A stretch of DNA of 35,331 bases from Clostridia bacterium (GCA_022794615.1 JAAWFD010000039.1:1-35331), one strand, 5' to 3'. Counted from the stretch's first letter, positions 25,495-33,599 are shown. Made by a program: numbers and translations. Notes: generated by a model not told the origin, from the letters alone.

Positions 25495-26019
25495 ATGATA
25501 GATAGCGATGTTGCAAGGTTGTATCATTATAAAACGAAAGTATTAAATTTAACAGTAAGAAGGAATATAGAAAGATTTCCAGAAGAATTTTGTTTTCAAC
25601 TAACAGAAAATGAATTTCAAACTTTGAGGTTCCAATTTGGAACTTCAAAACAAAATGAATCACAAAATTTGAGGTTTCAAATTGAAACCTCAAAGCAAAG
25701 TACCGAAATAAGTAATAATTTGAGAGGTGGAAGAAGATATTTACCATATGTTTTTACAGAACAAGGAATTGCTATGTTGGCAGGTGTTTTAAAGAATGAT
25801 ATAGCAGTAAAAGTTAGCTTAAATATAATCAATTCATTTATAGAAATGAGAAAGTTTATAGCATCAAATGGACAAGTATTTGAGAGATTGACTAATATGG
25901 AATATAAATTACTAGAACATGACAAAAAATTTGATATAGTATTTGACCAATTACAGAAATATGAAAAAACAACTATTGAAAAAGAAATGTTAATGATGTA
26001 TAATAGCAAAAGAAAATAG
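25495..26019 (+). CDS. ORF6N-domain protein, possibly 5'-damaged
   Basis: The ORF6N domain is a DNA-binding domain of phage antirepressor-like proteins. Visible: 'VMIDSDVARLYHYKTKVLNLTVRRNIERFPEEFCFQLTENEF', then 'RGGRRYLPYVFTEQGIAMLAGVLKNDIAVKVSLNIINSFIEMR'. A C-terminal coiled coil follows (NMEYKLLEHDKKFDIVFDQL). The conserved 'KLIYTIRGKQ' that should precede VMIDSD is in frame upstream back to 25381, with no ATG, GTG or TTG before 25495; a stop is at 25378. Either translation starts at 25495 (GAGG about 10 bases before) with a shortened domain, or the original start was lost. Two 27-bp palindromes inside the gene encode a duplicated 15-residue unit (LRFQ..TSKQ). Probably acquired DNA. Confidence 0.7.
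   Translation: MIDSDVARLYHYKTKVLNLTVRRNIERFPEEFCFQLTENEFQTLRFQFGTSKQNESQNLRFQIETSKQSTEISNNLRGGRRYLPYVFTEQGIAMLAGVLKNDIAVKVSLNIINSFIEMRKFIASNGQVFERLTNMEYKLLEHDKKFDIVFDQLQKYEKTTIEKEMLMMYNSKRK
25623..25694. repeat. Two in-frame 27-bp palindromes inside the ORF6N gene
   Basis: Palindrome 1 (25623-25649) has arms TTTGAGGTTCCAA and TTGGAACTTCAAA, one mismatch. Palindrome 2 (25668-25694) has arms TTTGAGGTTTCAA and TTGAAACCTCAAA, perfect. They lie 45 bp (15 codons) apart and encode 'LRFQFGTSKQ' and 'LRFQIETSKQ'. Confidence 0.75.
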
Positions 26020-26039
26020 CAATAGGAGGAAAAAGGAGA

Positions 26040-26891
26040 ATGGCAGTAAAAATAGATGGAAAAGAATTAGCACAAAAAACAAGAAACAAACTAAAGACAA
26101 AATGTGAAGAAATAAAACAAAAAGGCATAAAACCCAAACTAGCAATAATATTAGTAGGAGATGACAAAGCCTCAAAAGTATATGTAAAAAACAAAAACAA
26201 AGCATGTGAAGAAGTAGGAATAGAATTTCAAGAATACATATTAGAAGGAGAAACAACAACACAAGAAAATCTAATAAAATTAATAGAGGAATTAAACAAA
26301 GATAACAGCATACATGGAATATTACTACAAAGTCCAATACCAAAGCACTTAGACATAAACGAAGCATTCAGAACAATTGCTCCAAGCAAAGATGTAGATG
26401 GATTCAATCCAGTAAATGTAGGAAAGTTATGTTTAGGACAGGAAACATTCATATCATGCACACCATATGGGGTAATGAGAATGTTCGAAGAATATAAAAT
26501 AGAACTAGAAGGAAAAAGAGTAGTAATAATAGGAAGAAGTAATATAGTAGGAAAACCGCTAATACAAACATGTTTAAACAAAAATGCAACAGTAACAGTA
26601 TGCCATTCACGAACACAAAATTTATCAGAAATCACAAAACAAGCAGACATATTAATAGTAGCAATAGGAAAATCAAAATTCATAAAAGCAGAAATGATAA
26701 AAGAAGGAGCGGTAGTAATAGATGTAGGAATAAATAGAGGAGAAGATGGAAAGCTAACAGGAGATGTAGACTACGAAGAAGTAGAAAAAAAAGCAAGTTA
26801 TATAACACCTGTACCAGGAGGAGTAGGACCAATGACAATAGCAATGTTAATGAACAATGTAATAAAAGCAGCAGGACAGTTAGAAAATTAA
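26040..26891 (+). CDS. folD: Bifunctional methylene-THF dehydrogenase / methenyl-THF cyclohydrolase FolD
   Basis: A 283-residue cytosolic enzyme interconverting methylene-, methenyl- and 10-formyl-tetrahydrofolate for purine and formyl-Met synthesis. Marks: 'ILVGDDKASKVYVKNKNKACEEVGI' with the catalytic Lys, 'GILLQSPIPKHLD', 'PSKDVDGFNPVNVGKL', the nucleotide-binding 'VVIIGRSNIVGKPL' and 'TPVPGGVGPMTIAMLMNNVIKAA'. Start follows AGGAGGAAAAAGGAGA closely. Codon choice is strongly A-rich and T-poor like alaS and rimO, unlike the ORF6N gene just upstream. Confidence 0.97.
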   Translation: MAVKIDGKELAQKTRNKLKTKCEEIKQKGIKPKLAIILVGDDKASKVYVKNKNKACEEVGIEFQEYILEGETTTQENLIKLIEELNKDNSIHGILLQSPIPKHLDINEAFRTIAPSKDVDGFNPVNVGKLCLGQETFISCTPYGVMRMFEEYKIELEGKRVVIIGRSNIVGKPLIQTCLNKNATVTVCHSRTQNLSEITKQADILIVAIGKSKFIKAEMIKEGAVVIDVGINRGEDGKLTGDVDYEEVEKKASYITPVPGGVGPMTIAMLMNNVIKAAGQLEN

Positions 26892-26966
26892 AAATAACAA
26901 AATAATTAAAAAAACAACGAATATCATCAACACTAGTAAAGAAAAAACGAAAGGAGAAATTAAGCT

Positions 26967-27854
26967 ATAAGCGAAAACGAAAAAAAGTGTTGGATATGGG
27001 CAACATTAATAAAAGAAATAGGGACAAAAAAGAAAATAAATATAATAAAAAAATTTAGAAGTATAGAAGAATTATACAACGCAACCAAAGAGGAACTTTT
27101 AAATAAAAAAGACATAGGAGAAAAAACAGCAGAAGTATTGCTAGACAAGGAAAAAAGGAAAAAATTAAACAATCACTTAGAATATATAAAAAACAACAAT
27201 ATAGAAATAATAACTATAAAAGACAAAGAATATCCACAAATACTAAAACAGATATATGACCCTCCAATAGTAATTTATTTAATAGGAAATAAAAATATAT
27301 TAAATAACACAAACATAGCAATTATAGGATGCAGGGAATGTAGTGAATATGGAAAGAACATGGCAAGACAATTAGCATATAATATAGCAAATAATAAAAT
27401 AAACATAGTAAGTGGATTAGCAAAAGGAATAGATGCAGAAAGTCATATTGGAGCAATACAAGCAAATGCAAAAACCATAGCTGTTCTAGGAAATGGTATA
27501 GATACAATATATCCAAAAGAAAATATAACAATAGCAAAGAAAATAATAGAAAAAGGTGGAGCAATAATTACAGAATATCCATTAGGAACAATGCCAGAAA
27601 GAAAAAATTTCCCAGAAAGAAATAGAATAGTCAGTGGCATGAGTAAAGGAGTTATTGTAGTAGAAGCAAAAGAAAAAAGTGGAACACTAATAACAGTAGA
27701 TTTTGCATTAGAACAAGGAAGAGATGTATTTGTAGTACCAGGAAATTTAAACTCCGAAAATTCAGTAGGAACTAATGAATTAATAAAACAAGGAGCAAAA
27801 ATCATTACAAACTATAAAGATGTAGTTGAAGAATATAAAGGAGGAAAAATATGA
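26967..27854 (+). CDS. dprA: DNA-processing protein DprA with apparent ATA start codon
   Basis: The Rossmann-like DprA domain loads RecA on single-stranded DNA in transformation: 'EYPQILKQIYDPPIVIYLIGN', 'AIIGCRECSEYGKNMARQLA', 'VSGLAKGIDAESHIGAIQ', 'AVLGNGIDTIYPKEN', 'FPERNRIVSGMSKGVIVVEAKEKSGTLITVDFALEQGRDVFVVPGN'. The frame extends upstream of the first standard start (TTG at 27138) through a typical N-terminal domain, 'CWIWATLIKEIGTKKKINII' and 'RSIEELYNATKEELLN'. The only sensible start is ATA at 26967, 10 bases after AAAGGAG; an in-frame TAA is just before (26961). That gives 295 residues. The C-terminal winged-helix domain is absent. The stop overlaps the next gene as ATGA. Confidence 0.88.
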   Translation: MSENEKKCWIWATLIKEIGTKKKINIIKKFRSIEELYNATKEELLNKKDIGEKTAEVLLDKEKRKKLNNHLEYIKNNNIEIITIKDKEYPQILKQIYDPPIVIYLIGNKNILNNTNIAIIGCRECSEYGKNMARQLAYNIANNKINIVSGLAKGIDAESHIGAIQANAKTIAVLGNGIDTIYPKENITIAKKIIEKGGAIITEYPLGTMPERKNFPERNRIVSGMSKGVIVVEAKEKSGTLITVDFALEQGRDVFVVPGNLNSENSVGTNELIKQGAKIITNYKDVVEEYKGGKI

Positions 27855-28474
27855 AATTCTATATAGATTTAGACTATACTATGCTTGATACAGTCAAATT
27901 TCATGAAGCTAGATACAAAATGTTAGAAAGCTATGGAGTTCCAATAGAAGCACAAAAAGAAATGGAAAAATACATAGTAGAAGTTGAAAAGAAATTAATA
28001 AACTTAGATTACTTATGTATTAAGATATGCGAAAAATATAATTTACCAAAAGAAGAAGTATTAATGCAACTACATAAAATTGTGGATAATTGCTACATAT
28101 ATTTATATGATGATACAATAGAATTTTTACAATATCTAAAAAGTAAAGGACATCAAACTTGCATGTTAACATGGGGAGATAGAGAATTACAACAAGAAAA
28201 AGTAAAAGGAGCAAGAATAGAAAAATATTTTGATGAAATCATAACTACAGATGAATTAAAATTCAAAATAGACATAAATTATGAAAATGGAATATTTTTA
28301 GATGATAACCCAAGAGATTTAGAAGGACTATATAAAAATAATCCTAAAGAAGTAATTAGAATAAAGCGAGAAGGTGGAAAGTATTCAGAAAAACCACTAA
28401 ATATAGAAATAGAAGAATACAAAACACTTAGAGAATTACAGCAAAGATTAGAACAAGAATCAAGAGAAAATTAA
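27851..28474 (+). CDS. HAD-superfamily hydrolase
   Basis: A 207-residue HAD-fold protein, probably a phosphatase. Motif I is 'FYIDLDYTMLDTVKFHEARY', close to DxDxT but with Tyr before Thr; motif II is in 'CMLTWGDRELQQEKVKGARIEKYFDEIITTD'; motif III/IV is 'NGIFLDDNPRDLEGLYKNN'. A helical cap (about 20-90) follows motif I. The start overlaps the dprA stop by four bases, so the two are translationally coupled; there is no known functional link. Substrate unknown. Similar small HAD proteins in Clostridia are annotated only by superfamily. Confidence 0.8.
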   Translation: MKFYIDLDYTMLDTVKFHEARYKMLESYGVPIEAQKEMEKYIVEVEKKLINLDYLCIKICEKYNLPKEEVLMQLHKIVDNCYIYLYDDTIEFLQYLKSKGHQTCMLTWGDRELQQEKVKGARIEKYFDEIITTDELKFKIDINYENGIFLDDNPRDLEGLYKNNPKEVIRIKREGGKYSEKPLNIEIEEYKTLRELQQRLEQESREN

Positions 28475-28546
28475 AGGAAGAGACAAGAAAGAGAAGAATT
28501 AGAAATATAACATGAATTAAAAGCTAAATGAAAGGAATGTGAAGGC

Positions 28547-29500
28547 ATGGAAAAGAAGAAAGTCGTAATATTAGGAGGAGGAACAGGGTCATCAAGAATC
28601 CTAATGAGTCTAAAAGATTTACCTATAGACATAACAGCAGTAATAACTGTTTCAGATAATGGGCGTAGTACAGGAAGATTAAGAGAGGAATTCTCAATTC
28701 CAGCTGTTGGAGATATTAGAAAGGTATTAAGCAATTTATCAACACTACCAGACGAAGTAAAAGAAGTAATGGAATCAAGGTTATCAACAAACAATGATAG
28801 TTTAAATAGTCATGCTATAGGAAACCTAATATTAACTTCATTATTTAAAAGCACAAAAAGCTTAAAAGTAAGTATAGAAAGACTAAGTACATTATTACAA
28901 GTAAAACATACTGTTCTTCCATTATCAGAAGACAATTTAACATTAATAGGAGAGACTGTAGATGGAGAAATAATTGAAGGAGAAGAACAAATAACAACAT
29001 CAAACAAAAAGTATAAAAGAATAGGATACAAAGAAGAGCCACATGTATTACCAGAAGTAATAGAAAAAATACAAAATGCAGACTTAGTAATAATAAGCTT
29101 AGGAAGTTTATACACAAGTATATTACCACATTTAACATGCAAAGAAATAGTAAAAGCAATAAATGAAACCCCAGCAAAAGTAATGTATGTATGTAATGCA
29201 ATGACACAACCAGGGGAAACAGATGGATTTGGTGTAAGTGACCATGTAAACACACTAGAAAAATACATTGGAAAGAATACGATAGATGTAGTAATAGCAA
29301 GTAACACAAAAATTGATGAAGACATATTAAAAAAATATGAAACAAAAGAACAAAAAGACCAAGTTGCTATAGATTATGAAAATTTAAAAGATGTACACTA
29401 TGAAGTAATAGAAAGCGACTTATTAACAACAAAAGAGGGAAAAATAACGCACAATAGTTTAAAACTAAGTTCAGTTATATTTTCATATTTAAATAGATAA
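28547..29500 (+). CDS. yvcK: YvcK/GlmR family gluconeogenesis factor
   Basis: A 317-residue CofD-like protein: 'VVILGGGTGSSRILMSLKDLPIDITAVITVSDNGRSTGRLREEF', 'PAVGDIRKVLSNLS', 'SHAIGNLILTSL', 'IISLGSLYTSILPHL' and 'VMYVCNAMTQPGETDGFGVSDHV'. In Bacillus GlmR (YvcK) binds UDP-GlcNAc and stimulates GlmS, steering carbon to cell-wall precursors, and is needed on gluconeogenic carbon. The usual neighbours rapZ and whiA are not beside it. Start follows AAAGGAATGTGAAGGC. Confidence 0.92.
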   Translation: MEKKKVVILGGGTGSSRILMSLKDLPIDITAVITVSDNGRSTGRLREEFSIPAVGDIRKVLSNLSTLPDEVKEVMESRLSTNNDSLNSHAIGNLILTSLFKSTKSLKVSIERLSTLLQVKHTVLPLSEDNLTLIGETVDGEIIEGEEQITTSNKKYKRIGYKEEPHVLPEVIEKIQNADLVIISLGSLYTSILPHLTCKEIVKAINETPAKVMYVCNAMTQPGETDGFGVSDHVNTLEKYIGKNTIDVVIASNTKIDEDILKKYETKEQKDQVAIDYENLKDVHYEVIESDLLTTKEGKITHNSLKLSSVIFSYLNR

Positions 29501-29527
29501 TGTAAATAATAAATTTAAAAGGAGAGG

Positions 29528-29550
29528 GTTAGCTTTTTCAAAAAGCTAAC
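29528..29550 (+). promoter_or_regulatory. Hairpin between ribosome site and start codon of the PAP2 gene
   Basis: GTTAGCTTTTT (29528-29538) and AAAAAGCTAAC (29540-29550) form a perfect 11-bp stem directly behind AAAAGGAGAGG. The ATG at 29564 has no other ribosome site. Folding out the hairpin reduces the gap to about 13-16 bases. The TTAGCTTT core is shared with the elements before alaS and the HIT gene. Confidence 0.6.
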
Positions 29551-29563
29551 TTTACTAAGTAGA

Positions 29564-30082
29564 ATGGAATTTTCAATATTATATGCAATAAATGCAATGC
29601 ACAATAATATATTAGATAATATAATGAAGTTAATAACTATTTTAGGAGATGCAGGAATTATATGGTTATTAATAGCACTCATATTAATATTAAAAACAAA
29701 AACAAGAAAATGTGGAATCCTAATTGTAATTGCATTATTTCTAGGATTATTAATAGGAAATCTTTTATTAAAAAACATAATTGCAAGACCAAGACCTTTT
29801 ATTGTGGACAAAACAATAAATTTATTAATAAAAATTCCAGAAGATTACTCATTTCCATCATGTCATACAATGGCATCATTTGAAGCAGCGATAATAATAT
29901 TTTTGCATAATAAAAAATGGGGAATATCAGCAATTATATTAGCAATTTTGATAGGATTTTCAAGAATTTATTTATTTGTACACTATCCATCAGATGTAGT
30001 ATTTGGTGCAATTTTAGGAAGCTTAATATCAATAGTAGTATTCTATGGAGAAAATAAATATAGAAAAATACGATTTTCTTAG
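29564..30082 (+). CDS. PAP2-family membrane phosphatase
   Basis: A 172-residue polytopic protein with the PAP2 triad: 'LLKNIIARPRPF' (KxxxxxxRP), 'YSFPSCHTMASFEAA' (PSGH motif with Cys for Gly) and 'SRIYLFVHYPSDVVFGAILG' (SRxxxxxHxxxD). About five membrane helices. Such enzymes dephosphorylate lipid phosphates, often undecaprenyl pyrophosphate or phosphatidylglycerol phosphate, at the outer face of the membrane; the substrate is not decided by sequence. It could overlap in role with UppP. The PSCH change leaves the catalytic His intact. Confidence 0.88.
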   Translation: MEFSILYAINAMHNNILDNIMKLITILGDAGIIWLLIALILILKTKTRKCGILIVIALFLGLLIGNLLLKNIIARPRPFIVDKTINLLIKIPEDYSFPSCHTMASFEAAIIIFLHNKKWGISAIILAILIGFSRIYLFVHYPSDVVFGAILGSLISIVVFYGENKYRKIRFS

Positions 30083-30091
30083 CCAAAATAC

Positions 30092-30120
30092 TTGTTTTTT
30101 TTGCAATTTTGTAAGATAAT
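30092..30120 (+). promoter_or_regulatory. Promoter before the VirD4-like gene
   Basis: TTGTTT (30092-30097), 17 bases, GATAAT (30115-30120), about 30 bases before the start. It indicates transcription independent of the PAP2 gene. Confidence 0.45.
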
Positions 30121-30152
30121 ATATAAGAGAAAAAATTAATGAGGGGAGTCAT

Positions 30153-32474
30153 ATGAATTTAATAGACAAATTTTTAAAAAAATTAAATACCAATAGAAAT
30201 ACATTTATGACATTTATATTAACATTACTCACTGTCTATTTTGCTGTTGATAGAATTGTAGAAATGCTATTCATGGTCTTCACTGGAGCATCACTTTCAT
30301 ATTGGGGACCAATCCAATATACATTAGTACTTGCATGTCCAACATTTGCCTTCTTATTTTCAGGAAATTCGGCATTTGCAACATCAAAGAAACAAAAGGT
30401 AACGTTGTTTTATACCTATTTAATAGGATTATATATTATATCAGTATCAATGTTTACACAATGGCTTAATATGGGATGTTGGTTTTTATTTATATCTGTG
30501 CCAAACTATGTAGAAATAGCAGAAAACTTTCAAGACTTAATATTACCAGCATTTCGTGCTTTATCAGTATATTTGCCACTTGTAACTGTAATGCCATTTA
30601 TCAAATGGATAATATTAAGCCTAGATGATAGTACAGAAATCAAACGTTCTTTATGGGATTATAGAGGAATTGATTTATCAGACAAATCAAAAGGTCATGG
30701 AATATATACATGTGATATAGATTTATTTAAAGATGGCGAATCAGGAAAAACTATAACTTTTGCAGAAGCAAAAAGATTTCAGGCACTGCTTGTATGTGGA
30801 GGCTCTGGTAGTGGAAAAACGTCACTTGTATTTGAGCCAAACATAGCTAAAGACTTAGAGAAAAAATTATTTTATTTTAATATATCGAAAGAAATGGGAT
30901 ATACAGCTTTAAAAACTGGACTAGCAACACTAAACTGCCCATATGACAACGATTATATAAATGAACATTTTTCTTTGGATATGTTAGTACCTATATCATC
31001 AAAAGAAACTTTATATAAAACATATATGAAAAAGATGCTATTATCATCAGCACCATATATATATAGAAATTTAGGATTATCGTATATAGCACCAGATGCT
31101 GAAACTATTTCACATATTATGAGTATATGTAAGAATTTTAAATTAAAATATAATTTAATAGACCCAGCAGACCCGAATTCAATAGGAATGAATCCATTTG
31201 TATATGATGATATATCAAAAATATCAACAACAATAAATTCAGTTTTAAAAGAAATTTACTTTGCAGCTCATATGGAAGAAGGAGAAGAGATTCATGCTAA
31301 TGATGAAGATATTACAATACAAGCAATAGAAAACATATCTATGTTATTAAAAGAAATGTATCCTAGAATGAATCAAGGAAATTTACCTAACTTAGAAGAT
31401 ATGTTAAAAATATTATCAAATTTTGATTTAGCAGAAAAAATGTGTAAAGTGTTAGAAGCAGATGAAGAATTGGCAGAAAATTATGCAGTAATGTTATCAT
31501 ACTTTAAGAGAAACTTTTATAAGAATGGAAAAGGTAGAGGACAAACTGAGGAGAAATTATCTTTCCTTGCAACTCAACTTGATAAATTAATAAGATTACC
31601 AGGAATAAAATCAACATTATGTAACAGACACAATAACATAAATTTTGACAAGATGCTTGAAGAAGGACAAATAAACTTAGTATGTACAAGAAGAGGAGAT
31701 TTAGGGCCATCAAGCCATAAAGCATTTGGACTATTCTATATAATAGCAATGCAAAATGCTGTACTTCGACGTCCAGGAAGTGAAACTACTAGAATACCAC
31801 ATTTCTTATATATTGATGAATTTCCAGAATTCTTATGTCGTTCTATTGATACAATATTTACAATGTATAGAAAATACAGAGTAGGTACAATAGTCGCAAT
31901 ACAAAGTATATCACAATTAGCTACTACAAATTCAAAGCTTAACTTACAAAAAACAATATTAGCAAACTGTGCAAATAAGATATTCACAGGAAATGCTGAA
32001 ATAGATGAAATACAATGGTGGTCTAGTGAATTTGGTAAAAGAAGAAAATGGGCATACTCAAGTTCTATGGATATGTCTAAGCTTGAATATGACTCAAAGA
32101 TTTCTGGAGTTAAATGGGATTGGGAACTTTACTTCCCGCTTGGAAAATTACAAAATCTTTCTATCACATCATGTGCATATGCTATTAGGGATGATAATAA
32201 TAGACCTCTAGTTGGGGAAGGAAAACTAAAACCTGTAAGTGCAAAATGTAATGAAGAACAAACACCAAAATTTTACAATTTTGTTAAATTTGCACAAGGT
32301 AGCCATAATAATGTTAATGATGATGAAGATAATACAAAACCAAAGTTCAAACCAGAAAAAATAAATTTTGATAATGCAGATATTGAAATAGATCCAATAC
32401 AAACAGATACAAACTTACTATTTGATAATCAAGATGCTATAGTAGTAGATTTAAAGAAAAAATTAAATGAATAA
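30153..32474 (+). CDS. Orphan VirD4/TraG-like type IV coupling ATPase
   Basis: A 773-residue protein. Residues about 15-155 contain four or so membrane helices (for example 'FILTLLTVYFAVDRIVEMLFMVF', 'LFYTYLIGLYIISVSMF'). The soluble part has a Walker A motif GGSGSGKT (216-223), 'GMNPFVYDD', a Walker B-like 'HFLYIDEFPEFLCRSI' (D555, E556), and 'GTIVAIQSISQLATT' with a sensor Gln, all typical of VirD4/TraG coupling proteins that feed DNA or protein into type IV secretion. The Asp-rich tail (after about 700) may bind partners. Nothing else of a conjugation system (relaxase, VirB4, VirB6) is in the window. The start follows GAGGGGAG. Codon use is less A-skewed than neighbouring genes. Family call firm, role open. 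Confidence 0.82.
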   Translation: MNLIDKFLKKLNTNRNTFMTFILTLLTVYFAVDRIVEMLFMVFTGASLSYWGPIQYTLVLACPTFAFLFSGNSAFATSKKQKVTLFYTYLIGLYIISVSMFTQWLNMGCWFLFISVPNYVEIAENFQDLILPAFRALSVYLPLVTVMPFIKWIILSLDDSTEIKRSLWDYRGIDLSDKSKGHGIYTCDIDLFKDGESGKTITFAEAKRFQALLVCGGSGSGKTSLVFEPNIAKDLEKKLFYFNISKEMGYTALKTGLATLNCPYDNDYINEHFSLDMLVPISSKETLYKTYMKKMLLSSAPYIYRNLGLSYIAPDAETISHIMSICKNFKLKYNLIDPADPNSIGMNPFVYDDISKISTTINSVLKEIYFAAHMEEGEEIHANDEDITIQAIENISMLLKEMYPRMNQGNLPNLEDMLKILSNFDLAEKMCKVLEADEELAENYAVMLSYFKRNFYKNGKGRGQTEEKLSFLATQLDKLIRLPGIKSTLCNRHNNINFDKMLEEGQINLVCTRRGDLGPSSHKAFGLFYIIAMQNAVLRRPGSETTRIPHFLYIDEFPEFLCRSIDTIFTMYRKYRVGTIVAIQSISQLATTNSKLNLQKTILANCANKIFTGNAEIDEIQWWSSEFGKRRKWAYSSSMDMSKLEYDSKISGVKWDWELYFPLGKLQNLSITSCAYAIRDDNNRPLVGEGKLKPVSAKCNEEQTPKFYNFVKFAQGSHNNVNDDEDNTKPKFKPEKINFDNADIEIDPIQTDTNLLFDNQDAIVVDLKKKLNE

Positions 32475-32480
32475 GAAGAA

Positions 32481-32526
32481 AATAGAATTTCTAAGCAACT
32501 GTAATCGCAAAGAAATTCTATTTTTT
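32481..32526. terminator. Terminator between the VirD4-like gene and spoIIID
   Basis: AATAGAATTTCT (32481-32492) pairs perfectly with AGAAATTCTATT (32511-32522), followed by TTTT on the plus strand; on the minus strand a short T run also follows. It can serve the convergent spoIIID. Confidence 0.8.
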
Positions 32527-32575
32527 GAATTTAAAAGATATATAAATTATATTAACTATACTAATAAATCAGATA

Positions 32576-32833
32576 TTATTCTTTTTTGTGACTATATTTC
32601 AATTTAGTCGCTAATCCACCTCTTATATGTCTTTCTGCCTTATTTTCATCAAGTATTTCTCTGACCTCATGAGCTAATCCAGGATTTATTTTTACTAATC
32701 TATCAGATACGTCTTTATGTACAGTACTTTTACTTACACCAAATTTTATCGCTGCACCTCTTACTGTGTCTTTTGTATTTATTATATAATGAGCTAATTC
32801 CACTGCTCTTTCTTCTATAGATATTCCTTTCAT
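32576..32833 (-). CDS. spoIIID: Sporulation transcription factor SpoIIID
   Basis: An 85-residue DNA-binding protein that tunes the mother-cell sigma-E regulon and turns on sigK. It is near-canonical: 'ISIEERAVELAHYIINTKDTVRGAAIKFGVSKSTVHKDVSDRL' (helix-turn-helix), 'INPGLAHEVREILDENKAERHIRGGLATKLKY'. ATG at 32833 follows GGAGG at 9 bases. An AATACAAT sequence (minus strand, 32878-32871) preceded at 14 bases by TCTAAT resembles a sigma-E promoter (-10 CATACAAT), the sigma factor that drives spoIIID in Bacillus. A MITE-like element lies immediately upstream of that promoter. Confidence 0.96.
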   Translation of the reverse strand: MKGISIEERAVELAHYIINTKDTVRGAAIKFGVSKSTVHKDVSDRLVKINPGLAHEVREILDENKAERHIRGGLATKLKYSHKKE

Positions 32834-32870
32834 ACATAAAAACCTCCATATTGAATACTCTTTTTGTTTA

Positions 32871-32898
32871 ATTGTATTCTTTAATGACTTGTATTAGA
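32871..32898 (-). promoter_or_regulatory. Possible sigma-E promoter of spoIIID
   Basis: On the minus strand TCTAAT, 14 bases, AATACAAT (32878-32871), 38 bases before spoIIID. The -10 matches the Bacillus sigma-E consensus CATACAAT at 7 of 8 positions; the -35 is weak. Confidence 0.35.
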
Positions 32899-32913
32899 AC
32901 AAAAGCAAAATTT

Positions 32914-33037
32914 TTTGTGTCATGTGTCATGGGGACGTTCTTTTTGACACACTGTTTGCATTGCTAGTTTATATAAGAAATTATTAAGTAAAACAGAAGT
33001 GTGTCAAAAAGAACGTCCCCATGACACATGACACAAA
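32914..33037. mobile_element. 124-bp MITE-like element with perfect 40-bp terminal inverted repeats
   Basis: Left arm 32914-32953 (TTTGTGTCATGTGTCATGGG ... GACACACT) is the exact reverse complement of right arm 32998-33037; the 44-bp centre is AT-rich and non-coding. The arms contain TGTCATGGGGACGTTCTTTTTGACAC, which resembles short palindromic repeats I associate with small Y1-type (REP-associated) transposases in Firmicutes. Perfect arms imply recent arrival. Its G+C content stands out from the background. It lies between the divergent spoIIID and rpiB promoters. No transposase is in the window. Confidence 0.75.
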
Positions 33038-33068
33038 TTATAGGTTTAAGTGATTTTAGATTTTAATA

Positions 33069-33097
33069 TTGCAAAAATGTACAAATTATGATATATA
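33069..33097 (+). promoter_or_regulatory. Promoter of rpiB
   Basis: TTGCAA (33069-33074), 17 bases, TATATA (33092-33097), about 40 bases before the start and 32 bases beyond the MITE-like element. Confidence 0.5.
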
Positions 33098-33138
33098 TAA
33101 TAGGAATGTAAATTATGTTACAGAAAAGAGGTAAACAT

Positions 33139-33585
33139 ATGATAGCAATTGGTAGTGACCATGGAGGATACAAACTAAAAGAAGAGATAAAAAGATATTT
33201 AGAAGAACAAAATATAGAATACAAAGACTATGGAACGAGTAATGAAGAGAGGACAGATTACCCAATATATGCATCAAAGATAGCAAAAGCAATAATAAAT
33301 AAAGAATGTGATAAAGGAATACTATTATGTAGGTCAGGACATGGAATGACAATAACAGCAAATAAATTTAAAGGAATAAGAGCCGCAACTATATCAAGTG
33401 AAGAAGAAGCAAAATTTGCAAAATCAGATGATGATATCAATGTAATAACATTAGGAGGAGATTATATAACAATTAATCAAGCAATATGCATAATAAGAAC
33501 TTGGTTAGGAACAGAATTTAAAGGTGGAAGATATCAAGAAAGACTAGATATGATAGAAAAAATAGAAAAAGAAAACATGAAATAA
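33139..33585 (+). CDS. rpiB: RpiB/LacA-family sugar-phosphate isomerase
   Basis: A 148-residue isomerase of the ribose-5-phosphate isomerase B family: '[21 protein letters not shown]', '[13 protein letters not shown]', the active-site loop '[24 protein letters not shown]' and '[13 protein letters not shown]'. It should interconvert ribose-5-P and ribulose-5-P. The loop normally reads C-G-T-G-x-G-M-S; here it is C64-R-S-G-H-G-M-T, with the catalytic Cys kept but three neighbours changed, so a related sugar phosphate is possible. I use the ATG at 33139, 8 bases after AAGAGG, since homologues begin [10 protein letters not shown]. It is followed after 14 bases by the WecA-like gene. Confidence 0.85.
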   Translation: MIAIGSDHGGYKLKEEIKRYLEEQNIEYKDYGTSNEERTDYPIYASKIAKAIINKECDKGILLCRSGHGMTITANKFKGIRAATISSEEEAKFAKSDDDINVITLGGDYITINQAICIIRTWLGTEFKGGRYQERLDMIEKIEKENMK

Positions 33586-33599
33586 TTGGAGGTCTTTAT

